Positions 1 through 5,363 of a stretch of 6,050 nucleotides of DNA are shown here, in pieces. This DNA is from Planctomycetota bacterium (lineage in GTDB: Bacteria > Planctomycetota > Phycisphaerae > FEN-1346), in assembly GCA_026387055.1 (NCBI GenBank), contig JAPLML010000080.1, positions 1-6,050 on the forward strand. The letters run 5' to 3'. A program made the position numbers and the translations under genes. The notes under the pieces are model-generated. The model made no database searches, was not told the DNA's origin, and worked only from the letters and a program-made list of their open reading frames with translations. Every line of letters starts with the position of its first letter. Within the stretch, counting starts at the first letter, position 1.

Positions 1-81
1 CTCCCAGCCGGCGAACTCGACCATCTTGGCGCCGAGCGCCACGTGCCTGCCGTGGAGGACCGTTTTCCGGAATTCGCTCAT
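1..81 (-). CDS. gcvT: Aminomethyltransferase, glycine cleavage system T protein (N-terminal 27 residues, cut by window edge)
   Basis: Reading the minus strand from the ATG at 81-79 gives an uninterrupted 27-codon frame to the window edge, including the residues HVALGAKMVEFAGWE. This is the conserved N-terminal signature of GcvT (typically R-T-x-L-x-x-x-H-x-x-L-G-A-K-M-V-x-F-A-G-W-x-M-P). By family knowledge, GcvT is a cytosolic tetrahydrofolate-dependent enzyme that takes the aminomethyl group from the lipoyl H protein, releasing ammonia and forming 5,10-methylene-THF. The rest of the gene lies to the left, outside the window. The Shine-Dalgarno is weak: CAGG lies a few bases upstream and GGAG about 15 bases upstream of the ATG. 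The gene is divergent from the GH51 gene at 456 and has no apparent functional link with it. Identification rests on only 27 residues, but they fall in a distinctive motif. Confidence 0.85.
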   Translation of the reverse strand, partial: MSEFRKTVLHGRHVALGAKMVEFAGWE

Positions 82-175
82 GGCCTGGCCTGTGTCTCCG
101 ATCCTTGCGGCTCGTCAGCGTGCCCCTCCGGTCGAAGAATCGCCGTGGCGAGCAAGTGCCGCCCCTGTTCGTTCT

Positions 176-204
176 ACAGTACCGAGATTCCTTGCCACGG
201 GCAA
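176..204 (-). promoter_or_regulatory. Candidate sigma-70-type promoter for gcvT
   Basis: On the minus strand, TTGCCC (204-199) and TACTGT (181-176) are separated by exactly 17 bases. The -35 matches 4 of 6 consensus positions; the -10 matches 3 of 6, including the first two and the last. Transcription would start near 169 and give a leader of about 90 nt before the gcvT ATG at 81. I looked for a glycine riboswitch in this leader and did not find one. This is inference from spacing and consensus only. Confidence 0.25.
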
Positions 205-220
205 CACCAGAGACTACGAT
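192..220 (+). promoter_or_regulatory. Candidate sigma-70-type promoter for the GH51 gene
   Basis: TTGCCA (192-197, 5 of 6 matches to TTGACA) is followed after exactly 17 bases by TACGAT (215-220, 4 of 6 matches to TATAAT). It points toward the GH51 gene and would leave a leader of roughly 230 nt containing both GC-rich hairpins. Its -35 lies next to the -35 of the opposing gcvT candidate, together forming the inverted repeat TTGCC-N3-GGCAA centred near 198. No experimental support. Confidence 0.3.
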
Positions 221-307
221 TCCGTGCGGCTCGGCGCGGGTGAGAGACCAGGGGTCCGCCACAATTGAAACTGTCGGTAAGGTAATCGCGGTGGGCTTCC
301 CAAGCTC

Positions 308-339
308 GTGCGCGGCGGGTCTCCCGACCCGCCGCGCGC
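308..339. repeat. Perfect GC-rich hairpin, intact copy of a REP-like element
   Basis: The arms GCGCGGCGGGTC (310-321) and GACCCGCCGCGC (326-337) are perfect 12-bp reverse complements around the tetraloop TCCC. A G-T and a G-C pair extend the stem to 308-339. The same arms occur at 2491-2502 and 2649-2660 between the two hydrolase genes, there split by a 134-bp insertion. Two copies in intergenic positions of one 6-kb window suggest a dispersed REP-like palindrome. No T-run follows, so it is not a classical intrinsic terminator. Confidence 0.85.
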
Positions 340-372
340 AGACGCGACTTGGCGCGCGGGGTAACGCACGCA

Positions 373-398
373 CGCGGCGGCTCAGGAGAGCCGCCGCG
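373..398. repeat. Second perfect GC-rich hairpin upstream of the GH51 gene
   Basis: CGCGGCGGCTC (373-383) and GAGCCGCCGCG (388-398) pair perfectly over 11 bp around the loop AGGA. It lies 35 bp downstream of the first hairpin and 44 bp before the leader repeat. It has the same 'CGCGGCGG' stem start as the first hairpin but a different inner stem and loop, so it may be a variant of the same family. A weaker third hairpin (GTCC 406-409 with GGAC 423-426, GCT/AGC inside, one mismatch) follows. Confidence 0.75.
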
Positions 399-441
399 CA
401 CGGTGGTCCCGCTTTCCGAGCAGGACAGATGCCCGGCTGCC

Positions 442-527
442 CAGGAGGCCCAAGCGTGAGCTACATAACCCGAACATGGCGTCTCGCGGTCCTGGCGGCG
501 GTCGCCCTCTTCCTCGGCGCCGCCGGC
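442..527 (+). repeat. Leader cassette copy A: ribosome-binding site, GTG start and first signal sequence
   Basis: These 86 bp match 2679-2764 without gaps at 78 positions. The repeat covers AGGAGG (443-448), the 7-base spacer, the GTG start (456-458) and the first 24 codons, ending at GCCGCCGGC. Similarity stops abruptly on both sides. Of the seven differences inside the coding part, only one (CTC/CTT) is silent; the rest change five residues (Y/R, I/T, W/R, L/F, F/S). The match is therefore DNA-level copying rather than protein-level conservation. Confidence 0.9.
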
Positions 528-2474
528 CGCGCCAGCCCGCGACCGCTGCGATGGGTTCCCCTTGCCGCATTCCTCATGCTTGGCGCAGCCGTCGTAGGCT
601 GTGGTCGGGCACCCGCCGGTCCCGGCGCGGGCCCACCCGAAGGAGCACCCCCTATGCCAGCCGCCGCCGCCGAGGAGATCGTGGTTCTCAGCGAGCATCT
701 CACCCGGGGGCCGGTCGACCTGAAACAGGGCGGCCAGTTCATCGAGCCTCTCTGCCACCTCATCCCCTCGATGATCGCCCAGCAGGTCGCCAACGACAGT
801 TTCGAGGACGAGCCGCCGTTCAACTTCGCCTACGTGGCGGAAACCGACAAACCCTATCGGCCCTGGTATCCGTCGGGCTCGGTCCACCTGCCGCAGTATT
901 CGCGGGACACGCAGAATCCGTTCAACGGGAAGAAGTCGCTGAAGATCGCCTTGGCGGAGAAGAGGTGCCGCGCGGGGATTTCGCAGGACGGCTTCGCGCT
1001 CCGGCAGGGCGTCAGCTACAAGCTGCGGCTGCACATACGCGGCGAGGGCAACGTCCCCGTGAGGGCGTGGCTGCACGGCGACGGCGGCACGGTCGCCGGC
1101 CCGGTCGAGCTGGGCCGCGCGGGGGCGTCCTGGGCGCCTGCGGAAGGGCGGCTCGTCGCCACGCGGACCCTCGACCACGCCACGCTCACCATCGACTTCG
1201 AAGGGCCGGGCGCCCTGTGGCTGGACCGCGTCTATCTCATCGGCGACGATGCGGTGCTCGGCCTGTGGCGGCCGGACGTCGTGGAGGCGCTCGAGCGCCT
1301 CAACCCCGGTGTAATCCGCTGGGGCGGCTCTACCATCGTGGCCTACGACTGGCTCCCGAGCATCGGCCCCTGGGACCGGCGCGTCCCGTTCACGACCTGC
1401 TGGGGCGGCCTCGAACCCAACTTTGTCGGCCTGGAGGAGTTCGTGCAACTCTGCCGCGCGGTCGGCGCCGAGCCGCTCCTGTGCATTCGATGGGGCGCAG
1501 ACAAGGCCGAGGAAGCCGCCGCCCAGGTGGAGTATCTCAACGGCGCGCCCGACACCAAATGGGGGAAACTCCGGGCCGAGAACGGCCGCCGCGAACCCTA
1601 CCACGTGAAGTACTGGCAGATCGGCAACGAGGTGGGCGGCAAGGAGTACGACGACTCCTTTGCGGCGATCGCCAGGGCCATGAAGGCGGTCGACCCGTCG
1701 ATCAGGATTCTCGCCTCGTTCGGGACGGGCGAGACCCTCGCCCGGAGCGAAGGCCTGGCCGACTATCTTTGTCCTCACCACTACGGCTGTCACGCCCTGG
1801 CGGCCATGGCCGCGGACTTCGCGAACCACCGGGCGATCATCGACCGCGATGCCAAGGGCCGCCCCGTCCGCCTGGCCGTCACGGAGTGGAACACCACGGC
1901 CGGCGACTGGGGCCTGAAGCGGGGCATGCTCCAGACCCTCTCGAATGCCCTCGCCTGCTCGCGGTACCAGAACCTGATGCACCGCCACGCGGACCTCGTG
2001 GAGATGTCGATGCGCTCCAACCTGGTCGACAGTTTCGGTTCGGGCATCATCGTCACCGGCGCGGGGTGGCTGTACCTGGCGCCCACGTATTACTCGCAGC
2101 AGATGTACCAGCAGGCCGCGGGGGCATTCCCCCTGAAGATCGAGCGGGGCCCCAATCAGGCGTGGCCTGAGCAGCAGCCCGACACGAGCGCGGTGCTGAG
2201 CCCGGACGGCCGGACGCTGCGCCTCTTCGCGGTCAACTCGACCGACAAGCCCTTGACGGTCACGTTCCGTCTCAAGGGCTTCCGCGGCGGCGTGCGGACC
2301 GCCGGTGCCGTGGTCCTCAAGGACCGCCAGGGGCCCCTGTCACCCGAAGGCATGAACTCGCGGGACGATCCGGTGCGGATCGCGCCGGCCGCCCGCTCTG
2401 TGGAGGCTGCGGGCTCGGCGTTCACCGTCGTCTTCGACCCCTTCAGCCTCACGCGACTGGACCTGGGCCTTTGA
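456..2474 (+). CDS. GH51-type alpha-L-arabinofuranosidase, exported, probable lipoprotein
   Basis: 672 residues. The GTG at 456 is chosen because AGGAGG lies 7 bases upstream and the encoded N terminus is a signal sequence; the frame stays open upstream to 105 but that stretch is not protein-like. Order: hydrophobic segment ~10-24; second hydrophobic segment ~33-48 ending in a lipobox VVGC (Cys49); Pro/Ala-rich linker to ~72; beta-rich carbohydrate-binding-like domain ~110-265 (WLDRVYLIG at its end); catalytic (beta/alpha)8 domain ~270-550; C-terminal beta domain to 672. GH51 hallmarks are RWGGS (288-292), IGPWDRR (303-309), NGAPDTKWG (362-370), EPYHVKYWQIGNEVGG with acid/base Glu392, and VTEWNT with nucleophile Glu477. 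The family releases terminal arabinofuranose from arabinan or arabinoxylan (retaining mechanism, clan GH-A); some members are endoglucanases, so substrate is inferred. A GH36 gene follows in the same direction, suggesting joint side-chain removal. Confidence 0.85.
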   Translation: MSYITRTWRLAVLAAVALFLGAAGRASPRPLRWVPLAAFLMLGAAVVGCGRAPAGPGAGPPEGAPPMPAAAAEEIVVLSEHLTRGPVDLKQGGQFIEPLCHLIPSMIAQQVANDSFEDEPPFNFAYVAETDKPYRPWYPSGSVHLPQYSRDTQNPFNGKKSLKIALAEKRCRAGISQDGFALRQGVSYKLRLHIRGEGNVPVRAWLHGDGGTVAGPVELGRAGASWAPAEGRLVATRTLDHATLTIDFEGPGALWLDRVYLIGDDAVLGLWRPDVVEALERLNPGVIRWGGSTIVAYDWLPSIGPWDRRVPFTTCWGGLEPNFVGLEEFVQLCRAVGAEPLLCIRWGADKAEEAAAQVEYLNGAPDTKWGKLRAENGRREPYHVKYWQIGNEVGGKEYDDSFAAIARAMKAVDPSIRILASFGTGETLARSEGLADYLCPHHYGCHALAAMAADFANHRAIIDRDAKGRPVRLAVTEWNTTAGDWGLKRGMLQTLSNALACSRYQNLMHRHADLVEMSMRSNLVDSFGSGIIVTGAGWLYLAPTYYSQQMYQQAAGAFPLKIERGPNQAWPEQQPDTSAVLSPDGRTLRLFAVNSTDKPLTVTFRLKGFRGGVRTAGAVVLKDRQGPLSPEGMNSRDDPVRIAPAARSVEAAGSAFTVVFDPFSLTRLDLGL

Positions 2475-2540
2475 GCGGGTGGCGCACTTCGCGCGGCGGG
2501 TCTCCTGACCCGTACGTGTCTAGCGTGACACAGGATTGCC

Positions 2541-2575
2541 GGGTGGCACGGCCACGCGCTGTTGCGTGGCCGTGC
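2541..2575 (+). repeat. REP-like hairpin repeat, left copy inside the MITE
   Basis: It begins GGGTG and then forms a perfect 12-bp stem, GCACGGCCACGC (2546-2557) with GCGTGGCCGTGC (2564-2575), loop GCTGTT. The whole 35 bp recurs inverted at 2596-2630 with 32 of 35 positions matching. Two of the three differences (C/T and G/A) are at paired positions and preserve pairing in both copies: a G-C pair in this one, T-A in the other. Confidence 0.85.
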
Positions 2576-2595
2576 ATGGTCACGTGGGGGAACAC

Positions 2596-2630
2596 GCACG
2601 GTCACGCAACGGCGCGTGACCGTGCCACCC
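2596..2630 (-). repeat. REP-like hairpin repeat, right copy inside the MITE (inverted)
   Basis: GCACGGTCACGC (2596-2607) pairs perfectly with GCGTGACCGTGC (2614-2625) around the loop AACGGC, followed by CACCC. As an inverted partner of 2541-2575 it makes a two-repeat head-to-head unit resembling the BIME arrangement of REP sequences in other bacteria. The 20-bp spacer (2576-2595) also contains GGTCACGTG, resembling part of the repeat. Confidence 0.85.
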
Positions 2631-2678
2631 AGGCTAAACACGTACCCTGACCCGCCGCGCCATGTGGCATTGTAGTAT

Positions 2679-2764
2679 CAGGAGGTCCAAGCGTGAGCCG
2701 CACAACCCGAACACGGCGTTTCGCGGTCCTGGCGGCGGTCGCCCTTTCCCTCGGCGCCGCCGGC
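2679..2764 (+). repeat. Leader cassette copy B: ribosome-binding site, GTG start and signal sequence of the GH36 gene
   Basis: This is the partner of 442-527. AGGAGG (2680-2685) is 7 bases before GTG (2693-2695), identical spacing to copy A. The repeat ends after 24 codons, just before the GGATGC codons that encode the candidate lipobox cysteine. It lies 18 bp downstream of the split hairpin, while copy A lies 104 bp downstream of the intact one, so the hairpin-then-leader order is shared but the spacing is not. Confidence 0.9.
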
Positions 2765-4708
2765 GGATGCGCGTCCGCCCCCCATTCGCGAGGTCACCCG
2801 ATGCTCGACACGCTTGGCGCCTCGGTTCTTCCCTTCAGTTTCACCTTTGACGGCCGGCCGTCCGGAGAACTCCTCCCGGCGTGGAGGAAGGACTCGGCCG
2901 AGACGCGGATCGACGCCGACCGCACGCGCACCGCCACGACTTGGACGGACCCGAAGTCGGGCCTCGCGGTCACGTGCGAGAGACGGCAGTTCTGCGACTT
3001 CCCGGCGGCCGAGTGGGTCCTGTGGTTCCGCAACACGGGGGCGGCGCCGACGCCCATCCTCGAGAATATCCAGGCGATGGACCTTGTGCTCGACGGCCCG
3101 CTGCCGGGCGAGGCGCCCTTCCGCGTCCACCGGACCAACGGCGCCCCGTCGAACCCGACCGATTTCGAGATGAGCGAGGTCCCCCTGCGGCCCGGCGGCA
3201 CGCTGGTCCTGGGCGGGGGCGGCGGACGGTCGAGCAACAAGGATTTCCCCTTCCTGCGGATCGATACGGCGGCGGGGGCGGTCCTCGTGGCCGTCGGCTG
3301 GTCGGGCCAGTGGAAGGCCGAGATGCGGTGCGCCGAGACCCCGGCCGGCGCTTCGCTGCGGGTGACGGCGGGCCAGGAACTCACGCACTTCAGGCTGCTC
3401 CCTGGGGAGCAGGTCCGTTCGCCGCGGATGCTGGTCTTCTTCCACGAAGGCGACCGCGACGCGAGCCACGCCCGGTTCCGCCGACTCATCTACAAGCACT
3501 ATGCCGTCAAGGTCGGCGGGAAGCCGCCCGACCCGCTCCTCTTCTGCAACACGTGCTTCACGCGCGGGGGAGGGTGGCTCAACGAGTGCAACGAGGCCAA
3601 CCAGATCTCGCTCATCCGGGCCCTCGCGCCGCTGGGCGTGCAGGCGGTCATCACCGACGCCGTCTGTTTCACGGGCGGCTGGCCGGCGGGCGCGGGCAAC
3701 TGGGACGCCGACCAAGCGAAGTACCCCCGCGGCATGGGTCCCGTGGCCGCCGCCGCCAAGGAGCGCGGCATGGTCTACGGCCTCTGGTTCGAGCCCGAGC
3801 GGGTCGCCAAGGGGACGGCGATCGACCGCGAGCACGGCGCGTGGGTCCTGCGCCTTAAGCCGCCCGGCGGGGGCGACGACCTGCTGAACTTCGGGCTGCC
3901 GGAGGTCCGCCGGCACTTCTTCGACATCGTCGGGCGGTACATGGCGCTGCCGGGCTTCCGCGTTTACCGGCAGGACTTCAACATGGACCCGCTCCGGCAC
4001 TGGCGCGACAACGACGCCCCCGACCGCCAGGGCATCACCGAGATGAAATATGTCGAGGGCCTGTATGCCTACTGGGACACGATCCGGGCGGCCTGGCCGG
4101 ACGCGATCATGGAGGAGTGCGCGAGCGGCGGCCGGCGGATCGACCTCGAGACGATCCAGCGGTTCCGGATCCACCAGAAGAGCGACCACTGGTTCGACAA
4201 CCTGACGGACCAGGCGTCGCTGTATGCGCTCAGCCGGTACGTGCCGAACGGCCTCGTGTCGGTCCCCCTGAACCGGCTCGACGATTACTCGTTCCACTCG
4301 GCCCTGGCATCGTCGCTCATTACGGGCTGGATCGCCGACGACCCGGAGTTCGACACGGCCCGCGCGAAGGCGATCGCGGACACGTATCGGCGCGTGCGGC
4401 ACCTGCTCAGCGGCGACTGGTACGGACTGACCGGCTACAGCCGCGACGAGACGAAGTGGCTCGCCTCGCAGTACCATCGCGACGACCTGGGCGAAGGGAT
4501 GGTGCTTGCGTTCCGGCGAGCCAAGTGCGGCGAGGCGACGCTGCGCGTGAGGCTCCGTGGGCTGGACGAGCGGGCCGCCTACCGCGTGGTGTCCGCGACG
4601 AGCGGGACGACGCGCCGGGCGTCCGGCCGGGAACTTATGGACGGGCTGGACATCACGCTCGGCCAGGCGCCGTCGTCGGACCTGATTACCTACCGTGCCG
4701 AGCGCTGA
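2693..4708 (+). CDS. GH36-type alpha-galactosidase (melibiase family), exported, possible lipoprotein
   Basis: 671 residues. The GTG start has AGGAGG 7 bases upstream and opens directly into a signal sequence (Arg-rich ~3-9, hydrophobic ~10-24). Cys26 in GAAGGC could be lipidated, but Ala rather than Leu at -3 makes a poor lipobox. Residues ~45-265 form the N-terminal beta-supersandwich expected in GH36, ~275-580 the (beta/alpha)8 catalytic domain, ~585-671 a C-terminal beta domain. Motifs: GLWFEPERV (363-371), LLNFGLPEVRRHFFD (397-411), YRQDFN with candidate nucleophile Asp428, CASGGRRID with candidate acid/base Asp484, then a KSD (496-498). By family knowledge it removes terminal alpha-galactose by a retaining mechanism. 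The nucleophile context RQDFN differs from the KWD form of classic GH36 enzymes, so it belongs to a divergent subgroup and the specificity is inferred. It lies 218 bp after the GH51 gene and could be co-transcribed, although the gap is full of hairpins. Confidence 0.85.
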   Translation: MSRTTRTRRFAVLAAVALSLGAAGGCASAPHSRGHPMLDTLGASVLPFSFTFDGRPSGELLPAWRKDSAETRIDADRTRTATTWTDPKSGLAVTCERRQFCDFPAAEWVLWFRNTGAAPTPILENIQAMDLVLDGPLPGEAPFRVHRTNGAPSNPTDFEMSEVPLRPGGTLVLGGGGGRSSNKDFPFLRIDTAAGAVLVAVGWSGQWKAEMRCAETPAGASLRVTAGQELTHFRLLPGEQVRSPRMLVFFHEGDRDASHARFRRLIYKHYAVKVGGKPPDPLLFCNTCFTRGGGWLNECNEANQISLIRALAPLGVQAVITDAVCFTGGWPAGAGNWDADQAKYPRGMGPVAAAAKERGMVYGLWFEPERVAKGTAIDREHGAWVLRLKPPGGGDDLLNFGLPEVRRHFFDIVGRYMALPGFRVYRQDFNMDPLRHWRDNDAPDRQGITEMKYVEGLYAYWDTIRAAWPDAIMEECASGGRRIDLETIQRFRIHQKSDHWFDNLTDQASLYALSRYVPNGLVSVPLNRLDDYSFHSALASSLITGWIADDPEFDTARAKAIADTYRRVRHLLSGDWYGLTGYSRDETKWLASQYHRDDLGEGMVLAFRRAKCGEATLRVRLRGLDERAAYRVVSATSGTTRRASGRELMDGLDITLGQAPSSDLITYRAER

Positions 4709-5186
4709 GCGGCCCCGGAGGCATGCCGAAAGGCTGTGGTCCAGGGGGGACGCGGTTTGAGGGACAAAGCGGGGGGGGTGTGCACACGCCGCCCGCCAGG
4801 AAAGCTCTCCAACGGCATCGAAGCCACATGCTCCCTGTGGCCCAAGGGATCTTGGGTCCCCTGTGCTTCTCTCGGGGGCCAGTTCGCTCGGTTGCTCAAC
4901 CGAAATTCGCAGGCCTTGTTGCAGAACCGATTGTCTCAGGCACCCTTGACCGGTAATGCCTCGGAGTGTAGGTTTGCTCGATAGGGGAATGGTTTTTCGA
5001 GAGGTCTTCAATGAGGCGACGGCCTTCAGGTGCTGTTTGCAGCCGCGAAATCGCTTTTGTTCACGGCCGGGAGTCTTGAACGAACTCGGGGCGCTGTACG
5101 CCACTCCGGTTGTCGTCGAAAGTGTCGGGTCACATATGCATCTTCGTTCTGGTTGGGTCGTAAGCCATTGTGAATACTGAGGTTCC
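4709..5186. other. 478-bp intergenic region without a recognisable gene
   Basis: Both strands were read and no known protein or RNA family is recognisable. The minus strand is open across the region as part of a very long antisense frame, but its translation resembles nothing. Visible structure: an 8-G run (4771-4778), the palindrome GTGTGCACAC (4778-4787), a hairpin at 4839-4858, the small inverted repeat CGGTTG-CT-CAACCG (4889-4902) and CGAA-A-TTCG just after it. From about 4890 onward the DNA is clearly less GC-rich than the hydrolase genes, which suggests a different origin or non-coding status. A weak promoter candidate for the tRNA is TTGTCG (5110-5115), 17 bases, CATATG (5133-5138). 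Confidence 0.6.
4839..4858 (+). terminator. Weak candidate transcription terminator hairpin
   Basis: GGCCCAAG (4839-4846) and CTTGGGTC (4851-4858) pair over 8 bp with one G-T wobble around loop GGAT. It is 130 bp past the GH36 stop and is not followed by a convincing T-run (only CCCTGTGCTTCTC), so a terminator role is uncertain; it may be just a hairpin. Confidence 0.2.
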
Positions 5187-5261
5187 GGGCCCATAGCTCA
5201 GCGGTAGAGCAGGGGACTCATAATCCCTTGGTCGCTGGTTCGAACCCAGCTGGGCCCACCA
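5187..5261 (+). tRNA. tRNA-Ile2 (anticodon CAT, lysidine type); could be called tRNA-Met by simple anticodon rule
   Basis: 75 nt, complete cloverleaf with encoded CCA. Acceptor GGGCCCA (5187-5193) pairs with TGGGCCC (5251-5257), discriminator A5258, CCA 5259-5261. D arm GCTC/GAGC, anticodon stem GGGGA/TCCCT, loop CTCATAA with anticodon CAT at 5219-5221, T arm GCTGG/CCAGC with TTCGAAC. It is not an initiator tRNA: bases 1 and 72 are paired and the anticodon stem lacks the three G-C pairs next to the loop. Pairs C4-G69 and C5-G68, the G27-U43 wobble, and the strong resemblance of the anticodon-to-T-arm region (TTGGTCGCTGG) to E. coli ileX favour tRNA-Ile2, whose C34 is modified by TilS to read AUA. 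Elongator tRNA-Met is the alternative. The acceptor-stem sequence CTGGGCCC recurs at 5346-5353. Confidence 0.95.
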
Positions 5262-5363
5262 GTTAACCTGCGGCGGAAACGAGGGTTACGACTCCCGCCG
5301 TCTCTTCCTCGCCATGCGGCCCGTGATACGTATCTGACGGTCTGACTGGGCCCCCGCTACTTC

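Larger units (their letters stand above)
2512..2645. mobile_element. MITE-like non-autonomous element with terminal inverted repeats and target-site duplication
   Basis: 134 bp. The ends are GTACGTGTCTAGC (2512-2524) and GCTAAACACGTAC (2633-2645), reverse complements at 12 of 13 positions. CCTGACCC occurs directly on both sides (2504-2511 and 2646-2653), consistent with an 8-bp target-site duplication; a G at each copy's end makes 133 bp with a 9-bp duplication equally possible. No coding sequence fits inside; the interior is two inverted REP-like hairpins. The insertion target is the loop and right arm of a palindrome whose empty version exists at 310-337. It would need a transposase in trans; none is visible here. 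Confidence 0.75.
2491..2660. repeat. Second copy of the GC-rich hairpin, interrupted by a 134-bp insertion
   Basis: The arms GCGCGGCGGGTC (2491-2502) and GACCCGCCGCGC (2649-2660) are identical to those of the intact hairpin at 310-337 but lie 146 bases apart. Deleting 2512-2645 together with one copy of the flanking CCTGACCC rebuilds a 28-bp hairpin that differs from the intact copy only by T for C in the loop. So the arms belong to one element that was split by an insertion. Confidence 0.85.

Noticed and set aside
82..300. Possible glycine riboswitch upstream of gcvT
   Set aside because: Such riboswitches often precede gcvT, but neither the conserved aptamer core motifs nor a tandem aptamer arrangement can be found on the minus strand here.
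174..1988. A 604-codon open frame antisense to the GH51 gene
   Set aside because: GC-rich codon structure commonly keeps the opposite strand open. The translation resembles no family, while the plus strand has full GH51 motifs, a Shine-Dalgarno and a signal sequence.
476..2170. A 564-codon plus-strand frame overlapping the GH51 gene, whose start resembles the same reading frame near 2710
   Set aside because: The resemblance (RGPGGGRP...) is only the out-of-frame reading of the duplicated leader DNA; the rest is Arg/Gly/Pro-rich shadow sequence.
2491..2660. Bidirectional intrinsic terminator between the hydrolase genes
   Set aside because: The stems are strong but lack T-runs on either strand, and the TIR/TSD arrangement explains the structure better.
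2650..2678. TAGTAT (2673-2678) as a -10 box supplied near the MITE for the GH36 gene
   Set aside because: No acceptable -35 exists 16-18 bases upstream, and transcription would begin inside or next to the Shine-Dalgarno.
2678..5194. An 838-codon open frame antisense to the GH36 gene and the adjoining intergenic region
   Set aside because: No recognisable motif; Arg/Pro/Val-rich low-information translation over the GH36 part and unrecognisable over 4709-5186. It also reads into the tRNA.
5187..5261. Initiator tRNA-fMet
   Set aside because: Bases 1-72 are paired (G-C) and the anticodon stem does not have the three consecutive G-C pairs adjoining the loop.
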